This document shows positions 57,250 through 64,000 of a stretch of DNA of 64,000 nucleotides, one piece after another (position 1 is the stretch's first letter; every line of letters starts with the position of its first letter). The translations under genes and the position numbers were made by a program. Source of the DNA: Sweltsa coloradensis (lineage: Eukaryota > Arthropoda > Insecta > Plecoptera > Chloroperlidae); contig JAMZAV010000099.1 in the NCBI GenBank assembly GCA_024449915.1, forward strand, positions 248,001 to 312,000. The letters run 5' to 3'. The notes beneath the pieces were generated by a model. It saw only the letters and a program-made list of their open reading frames with translations, was not told where the DNA came from and searched no databases.

Positions 57250-57494
57250 ATATTGGTGTGAGATAGGATCAACAGTTCGAAAAGTGATGGTGGCTGCTGA
57301 GTTTCCTGAAGAACAGTAACATAAATATATCCAAAACACAGAAAAACACAAGACATTTTGACAATGAACTGGTGTCGAAACGTCTCGTGTTTTTCTGTGT
57401 TTTGTATAATTTATGTGGCTGTTCTTTAAGAACCTCAGCAGCCACCATCACTTTTCGAAGGTAAGCTGTAGGATCCTATCTCACACCAATATAT
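57250..57494. repeat. Imperfect 245-bp hairpin repeat
   Basis: TATTGGTGTGAGATAGGATC and AGTGATGGTGGCTGCTGAG on the left are mirrored by CTCAGCAGCCACCATCACT and GATCCTATCTCACACCAATA on the right; ACACAGAAAAACAC is mirrored near the loop. If transcribed it would fold into a long stem. It may be a MITE. Confidence 0.65.
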
Positions 57495-59933
57495 GAAATG
57501 AAATGAAATAAATAAGAATTTAATTAATTTAACTTAAATTCATTTTGCATCATCTGACTGAAGAAAAAAAAACTGGCCTAAGCCGTTAATCACGAAATAT
57601 TTTTTGATCCATTAGCTGTTCTAAGGCCCTTTAGGAAGTTAAACCATTTTAAAGTAGTATGTGGCTGTAGCCCGAATTGCAAACATTTCTAGTATATTAC
57701 AGTTAATAGTCCGAAGTTGCTTCAATATATTTTTTCTGTCTCAAACGCTATTAGTTGCTGATCAATGCACTTGCATTGTTTCACTTTTAAGTAGGAATTG
57801 GAACAAAGTGCCTAATTTTATTTTTTTAAATTTTTGTTTGTGAATTTGCAACTCTATTGAATGGTGTGGCAAAATTCTTTGAAATATTGTTGTATGCTGT
57901 TGATCTTGCTGTTTTTGTACTGATCTTACAATGCTTAATGATTTGTCACCTTCTGAAGGTATTATAAATGGCATGGCTTTTAAAATGGAATCATTAATTT
58001 TTCAGACAGTCAGTATCGCACTGTAGAGAAATATGGGATATATTCAATTTAAAAAAAAGGTATGCAATTTAGGTGTGGGGAAGAACAATGGCAGGTTAAT
58101 GAAAAGTTACTGTTTTTTTAAATACAACTTGCATTGATATTTAATATGCACAATTCAGTGTAATATCATAAGCATGCCAGTTGAGTTATTATTCTGCTAA
58201 AATAAAATATAACCAATTTCTTAGTATGTATTAGTTTTTTCCAGTTATATATGCTTCCTTTTAATTCAGTTTTGTTTAGGGTATGCTGTCTTGTTTTAAA
58301 CTTAAAATTTACTTATCGTGAGTGCAATCCACTTAATGAAATTAATATTTGCAGTTGTTGATCCAATGCACACATAATTCATTCATTTTATGCAGTCTTC
58401 TGTGTATCAAGTCGAGCAACATTGTTGCACGGGTGTGTCGCATGTTTATACATTTTACTATTTCTAGTAAACTATTGGCAAGTTATTGATTGGATGTCCT
58501 AGGGCAATAACTTATATATGATGATCTCCATTTGTGTTTAATCTTAATTATAGGTAGCTCTATTGTTCGCAGTAGAGAAATATTCACGATCAGAAAATGA
58601 ACATAATATTGCCTTGAGCATGGGATTTGTTTTTTAGTGGTAACATTTTAAAAGTTGTTTTTGCAACTCAGTTTTAGCAAGAACTAATAATTGATATTTC
58701 ATAATATACGTACCAGGTAATGACTAACTACCATGTCAAAATATTATGGATGGCAATTGCTTACCTGTATTTAAGTGTCCTTTTATTGTACGTACATATT
58801 AGAAATACGAATGTTTAGATAAAATGCAGTTGACCATTACCTGCATGTATTTTATCGTTTACAATCTCGCCACACTTCGGTGAACTTATGTAAGCTTTTT
58901 TTATGAATTGAATAACTATTTTTCATTTATATATTTATATGTTTCTTACCTTTTTGCTCTACAAAATAGAACTGTAATTTTAGTTTGACTATGTTTATGA
59001 CTTGCCTGTCTTAAGAGTTGACTTCCGCTTTGTGTACAGATTTCGGAAACTTCAAGAAACGACTAACAAGACATCAACCAACATGATTGAATGTTGAAAA
59101 CAAAATTTGTTGTTCGAACTGTGTTTATAATTCGTTTACTCTTTAACGGCTAATAATGCAATCACATGTATATGGAAGTCAACTTCGAAATGCGAGTAGT
59201 AAAATATTCAACTAAAGTAATTGGCATGTACTAATTTTATCTGCTTAACCTGAAATTTGTTGTAATATGCAATGGCTTGTTGTAGATAATATTATTTTGA
59301 CACTGAAAGATTCAAGATTGGAAATTGGAAAAACAGTTTTGGAATGCTGATTCGTTTGATTTTCCTTCTTGAAATAGACTTTCGAATAGAATATTCATTT
59401 TACATAATAGTTATTAGTCATTTTTATAAGCAGGGTTTTTAGTACGTATATATGGATGACTTCAATTAAATAATAGTTTAATCAATATAATGAAGTCAAT
59501 ACAAATAAGGAAACAATATCGTACTAACGGATACATTTTTTTTAAACTTGGGGTAAGGCATTCTTGGACAATATTTAGACTGCCCATTAAAAGCATAAAA
59601 AGTTGTCAAATCGCCCATGCATGATGATGCATATTTCATGCTGTACCTTGTATGAGACCCAAATAGTTGTAAAGACAATGATCACTGTCCACTTGTATAA
59701 AAGTACGTTTTATCGTATTCTGTGAAATGTGTGTAGTTGTAGCCGGCAAATTCTAATGCCATTTGACACATTTCCACCTATGAGGGACGAGTGGTTAATA
59801 GTAGTCTTATTACTTTCCACTGGCCACAGTGAACAACAACTTTCTAACAGTTTGCCTTGCAGTAAACCGATGTTGCAAAGAAAACAAAGTGACTACTGTT
59901 TTGTAGTACATGTTCGATTTATAGTCGCGTAAC

Positions 59934-60271
59934 AGGATGAGCGTAGGGAATCGTTTCGAGTCTTCTTTCAGTACTAGAAAAAAAGTAATTCTCTTAATAA
60001 ATATTTCATTAAATTCTGCCATTTAATGGCATACAAGTGTTCTGCCCTCTGGGCACATTTTAATTCTACTTTCAAGGGTAAATTTACCCGTTACAGTATG
60101 TAAAGCAAAAGTAAAGGTAACTTATTTCACTCAAAATTTTCAAAGAAGCTCTGAAAAATTCATAAAAATCGGAGTAGCTGCTTGTACCTTAGAGAAGTAA
60201 TTCTGAAAGAGGCAAGTTTTTTGGAGTTTACCTACTGGAATTGAAAATGAAATCTTCGCTGTGCTCATCCA
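59934..60271. repeat. Foldback of two Helentron-like 5' ends
   Basis: GGATGAGCGTAGGGAATCG at the left faces the inverse GAAATCTTCGCTGTGCTCATCC at the right. Both resemble the 5' ends at 32316 and 34103, but no 3' hairpin is seen, so these are probably truncated copies. Confidence 0.4.
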
Positions 60272-60640
60272 GTTATTGTTTCCAATGCAATGTGCCAGTT
60301 GACTTACCTTAATCTCTGATAGTTGTTGAAGGTGTGAAATGTGCCCGACGGAGTAAGATCGGCTGATTTTATGTATGTGAATGGTGAAGAGATATACATT
60401 CCGTACAAATCAGATGTATTGATGTTTTATGCTACTGACATTTGAATTTTATAAGATTTTTAGATTATGTTTACATTAAAACTATCTTGTTTTGATTGGT
60501 TTTGATCTTATGTGAAGGGCAATGTGGTTGTCCCGTTTTCAACTTGTTTACAGTGACTGTAATCATCTAGTGTCACTGTTTTAAAACGAAATTCCAATAT
60601 AAAGTTTGATACGACGAATGTACAGAGTTGAGCAAATGCT

Positions 60641-60646
60641 AATAAA
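60641..60646 (+). terminator. Candidate polyadenylation signal
   Basis: AATAAA in GCTAATAAAGGTG, followed within 25 bases by a GT-rich stretch (GCTCTTTGTTTGTGGG). It is a better context than the one at 53123 but lies 8 kb from the TUT4/7 stop. It may end another transcript. Confidence 0.35.
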
Positions 60647-60659
60647 GGTGTTTAAACCG

Positions 60660-60991
60660 TGCTCTTTGTTTGTGGGCGAGTGAAAGTGCGGAGGGTGGGT
60701 CACCCCTACCCCTCCCACTCCTAGCACGACCTCAGCGACGGGCAGCCGGGAGGAAGGGGCCCCATATCGATTCTTCCAATTGTAGGCAGAGCAGCCGTGG
60801 AGAGCAGAACACTATGTGCGCGTACATTTACGGCTAGGGTTCTGCTCGAAGGGGTGACGTTTCTCGCTTCGGCATTTCAATAGACATTGATTGCAATTTG
60901 TGTGGAACTGTGAATAGTAACTTAAAAAATTCCCATGATTGGTTCATTTTGGAATTTGTGTCGAGCGTGTCCATCAATGCCAGTAGACAAG
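60660..60991 (+). promoter_or_regulatory. Candidate CpG-rich promoter and first exon of a downstream gene
   Basis: A G+C- and CpG-rich block begins just after the AATAAA at 60641. An ATG at 60935 opens a frame of 19 codons (MIGSFWNLCRACPSMPVDK) that ends at a near-consensus donor AAG|GTAAGT (60991/60992). This is the appearance of a promoter with a first coding exon on the plus strand, with the rest of the gene beyond the window. The peptide is too short to name, and the first exon could equally be noncoding. Confidence 0.4.
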
Positions 60992-63900
60992 GTAAGTGGA
61001 CGCAATGCTTTCACTTTAAAAACACGTCGTGCGCTTTTCTTTCTTACGCTTGTTAATGCGGTAATTTTTGGCAATTGGCAATATTTGGGTGGTAAAAAAT
61101 TGCCTGTTGCACCAACCAAATAAAATGTCGGGAGTTTTATTCATCCGGTGACAAGTGAAAATAATCTCTAAGGGCACTTTGTCTTCGTGGGCAGGGAGGG
61201 CACACGTACAGACAGACAGACAGATCAGCTGCTCGGGGTGTGTGGACGGGCACGCTCTCGGCTCTCGGTCGAAGAGGAAACCACAGTGAGACGTGTTCTG
61301 GGCTGAGGATGTCGGTCAATCAGGTTGATGAATGGGATAATGCCTCGTGCATGTCGCCACGTGTCTTGTTTTCTTCTACGTGGGGAGCGGGGTGTACGGG
61401 GAGGTAACCACGGCAATGCAGTGTTGCTATCACACTCGCACCGTGTTTACATCATGCTTCTCAAATCTCAATGCGTCCTTGCTTTCAGCTTGATTGGATG
61501 GATACTATGGTGCCGCAATAAAGTTGATCTTTTTTGGAGTGCGCTATTCCGTGTCCACATAAAGTCACAAGTTAGAAGGTTTGCTTAACAACCCTGACTT
61601 AACCTTGGCTCTCGTCTCCTTCCATTCAATCCTTAATTCGTTTATAGTGCAAGTAAATTAGTTGGTTTAATCTCTGGTTGTAAAGTAAGTATGCTGCAAC
61701 AGATAATGTAATGTGTAGATCCTTGGTTCCAGGCTAGAGTCCTGGAAATTCTACACGTTCATTCATATTACATTGTCCCCTCATCATCTCGATTAACTTG
61801 TTGCTAAAGTATGACAAGTCCTATACGGTATCAAACCAGCCACCTACATCTCGAACTAGTTTCTAGTCTTGTGTGAAAGCGATGTGCTTCCTCTATCGGT
61901 AACTAGTATAAAATATTATGTACTAAACATACCCGAGCTAAGCAGTAAAATCAAATACGTTTTGTATCTTGTGCGTTGCTTTATGCTTACTTAGAGGGTG
62001 AACAAATGCGCCTCGTTGGAATCTAACCCGCGACCTTTGGTTCCATACGGTTGTCGGTAAAACCGTACGACACACCGTAAACGCTAATCGCTCAATATTC
62101 CCAATTGTTTCCAAGTATAAACGCCTAAGTGAGTGCTTTCCTTAACTACCAGAAACAAGATATTGTAAGAATTAGCCTACCGCCGCCAATCGATTGGCAA
62201 TAACTATAATTATATTTGAAGTTCGGTATGCTCGAAGGCCTTGTCCGAAACTATATCTGAGAGAAACGTGTCATCCGAGGGTGGTGCGGCTTGCATCACG
62301 AGCTTTCATTCAGTTGCGGTCTACGGTCCTCCGGTCTACTATATAGTACGCGTTGTAGGCAAATTTTTGTTACGGAATTACGGTACTTCGCTTAGTTGAT
62401 GGCATTGATTAAAGATTGAAATATTTAATGGTATGGGACTCTCAACAAATTTCCAAGAATCTAAATTGATTTCATTCATTTCGGATTCAGTTAAATAGTT
62501 TTATTTAAAAAACGGAAAATTGTGTCGATAGAATCGATTGTTAACGGCCAATGCAGCATTGTTTTCCTGTTTTTTGTACAACGACAAAACAAATTATATT
62601 AAAGAAAAATGTAGCATTGTTTACGACTGGATGAAGTCCGAAATAACTATCAAGTTCCACGAATCTAGCCGAAAATGTGCGTTCGTACTTCTTGAACTAC
62701 CCCTTCATTTTGACTACATAACCAAAATATGTTGATTGTTTTGCACGTAGTTGGAAAAGTAGGAATAAGGTACTGCGATCGAGGGGCTGAGTGTCCACAC
62801 CCTAGCTTCGCATTTTTTATTCTTCTACATACGGGAAGCATGGTCAAGATCTGCAATCGCGAATGAGGAAGAGATTAATTTTGTTTAAAAATCAGTGCCC
62901 AATACGGGTGTTTTACTGGCTGATTGATTGATAGTTCAATGCGGTAATGCCAATCAATCAACGACAAGTGCGTCCAAACTGCGCGAGGACACGACTAAGT
63001 AGCAATCTAATGTCGTTTCTAGCTCAGGCCAGGTTTCTAAAAGATAGATAAAATCAATGATCCATCAATTGATTGATTGACAAAATTAGGCTCCTAGTCC
63101 TACCTTGTCAGTGCAACTAGGTACGAGTGCACTAAACCACTCGCTCACGTATACATATCTTCTCGATTAACCTCAATGACAATATTTTTTAATTTATTAT
63201 ATATAAAACAGAGTACAAATACTCCACAAGTGCAAATTATAGCATAATGGACAGACAACATACACACATTAAAATATACAATAAGCACTCACAAAATAAT
63301 AAATCTATTTCTTTAAACACATTTGAAATTAGCAATTTAAATGTGAAACTATCAAAATTATTAATAATGAATATTAATAATTAGAGATATTCTTGAAAGA
63401 AAAGAAAAGAAAAATGGGTATGAAAGAAGAGACGAATGGAAATGCTAGTGAGTAAATTATAAAGTTAATACCCTAAAGCTTGAGTGATCACAGATCTTAA
63501 TATCGTCTTACTATTTAATGGTTTGGTTTCAGTATTCACGATTCCCTTGGACCCTACTTTTGAAGGTTTTTATATACTACATAGTCTATACTAGATCGTT
63601 ATTAATAAAATAAAATAATTAGGAAAGATGCGTACAAATTATACAATAAATGCCCGATTTTAATTTCACAGGACTCGATTTCAGTAAACTTCTATTTACT
63701 GAGCGAAATCTTAAAACATTAACGGTGACAGGCTTCGAATCGGCGAATTACTGAATTAGGCAGATAATATTATAATTTCTAACATGTGGCGTGGCGATGA
63801 GCTACCTCTATCTATCCCGTCTGCAAGAGAAGAGGCGTGGACCCAGACCGTCTGATTCCCTAATCAATTCAGCTACCCACAGGATGGCTATCCTAATCGG

Positions 63901-64000
63901 ATTGATGCGAGTGTAACTTGCAGAGACGTATCCTGCAAGCTCTCGCCAATGTACTGGAAATCCCACCAGATTAGAACCCTGGTTAATTAATTAGAGTTCT
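60992..64000 (+). other. Possible first intron of a downstream gene; no exon recognised
   Basis: Moderately G+C-rich to about 61430, then A+T-rich. It contains a small hairpin near 61705-61780, a tRNA-like SINE relic at about 61995-62095 and a degenerate one near 63720-63830. Short open frames show no domains. Confidence 0.4.
61995..62095 (-). repeat. tRNA-like SINE relic
   Basis: On the minus strand a box-A-like GCGATTAGCGTTTACGG is followed after a long insert by GGTCGCGGGTTAGATTCC, a degenerate box B. Stems do not pair well. Confidence 0.4.

Larger units (their letters stand above)
52607..60659 (+). other. TUT4: TUT4/7 3' UTR and downstream flank
   Basis: The first AATAAA after the stop is at 53123-53128, which would give a 3' UTR of about 0.5 kb. 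Another AATAAA with a GT-rich downstream region is at 60641-60646, but using it would imply an 8-kb UTR full of repeats. Besides the annotated repeats, the sequence is A+T-rich with no gene-like frame. Confidence 0.5.

Noticed and set aside
1..64000. CRISPR array, operon or phage-like gene cluster
   Set aside because: No regular spaced direct repeats and no compact intron-free gene runs; all signals are those of an animal genome.

Overview
This is eukaryotic nuclear DNA from an invertebrate animal. It is A+T-rich, has spliced genes with GT/AG introns, and is crowded with transposable elements. The very frequent AGGCCTA/TAGGCCTA-type words, tRNA-derived SINEs and the mix of hAT, Helitron-like and LINE relics make me favour a non-vertebrate deuterostome, probably an echinoderm. 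That placement is inference; no species marker is visible.

One gene dominates the window. It is the + strand orthologue of the vertebrate terminal uridylyltransferase pair TUT4/TUT7 (ZCCHC11/ZCCHC6). I read 11 coding exons between 16766 and 52606, all with GT/AG borders and matching phases, giving a predicted 1189-residue protein. Its order is: basic N-terminus, C2H2 finger, inactive nucleotidyltransferase (NTase) and PAP-associated module, CCHC knuckle, active NTase (GSS, D696/D698/D757) and PAP-associated module with the uridine-selecting His (H925), second CCHC knuckle, and an RG-rich low-complexity tail. A leader exon starts at 16563. A CpG-rich block with a palindromic CRE at about 9840-10010 is a candidate promoter and noncoding first exon. 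The largest intron (34725-49173, 14.4 kb) is filled with nested transposons.

At the left edge, 1-102 looks like the last codons of another + strand gene. At the right, 60660-60991 looks like the CpG-rich promoter and first exon of a further + strand gene, just after a strong AATAAA at 60641. The rest of 52.6-64 kb holds 3' flank or UTR, SINEs, a piggyBac-like MITE and hairpin repeats.

Twelve hAT-type elements can be delimited by terminal inverted repeats; ten have perfect 8-bp target duplications. Other elements are a Tigger/pogo-like element, a piggyBac-like MITE, several long foldback elements, a broken LINE, and a Helitron/Helentron-like family. The latter shares an AACGC...GCGTT hairpin and a CTRR end. 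Two nested insertions reveal their own empty sites: a hAT inside one Helentron-like copy, with the other copy as empty site, and a Helentron-like copy inside a foldback arm, with the opposite arm as empty site. These well-dated insertions are the most informative novelty here. I see no CRISPR array, operon or other prokaryotic-type system.
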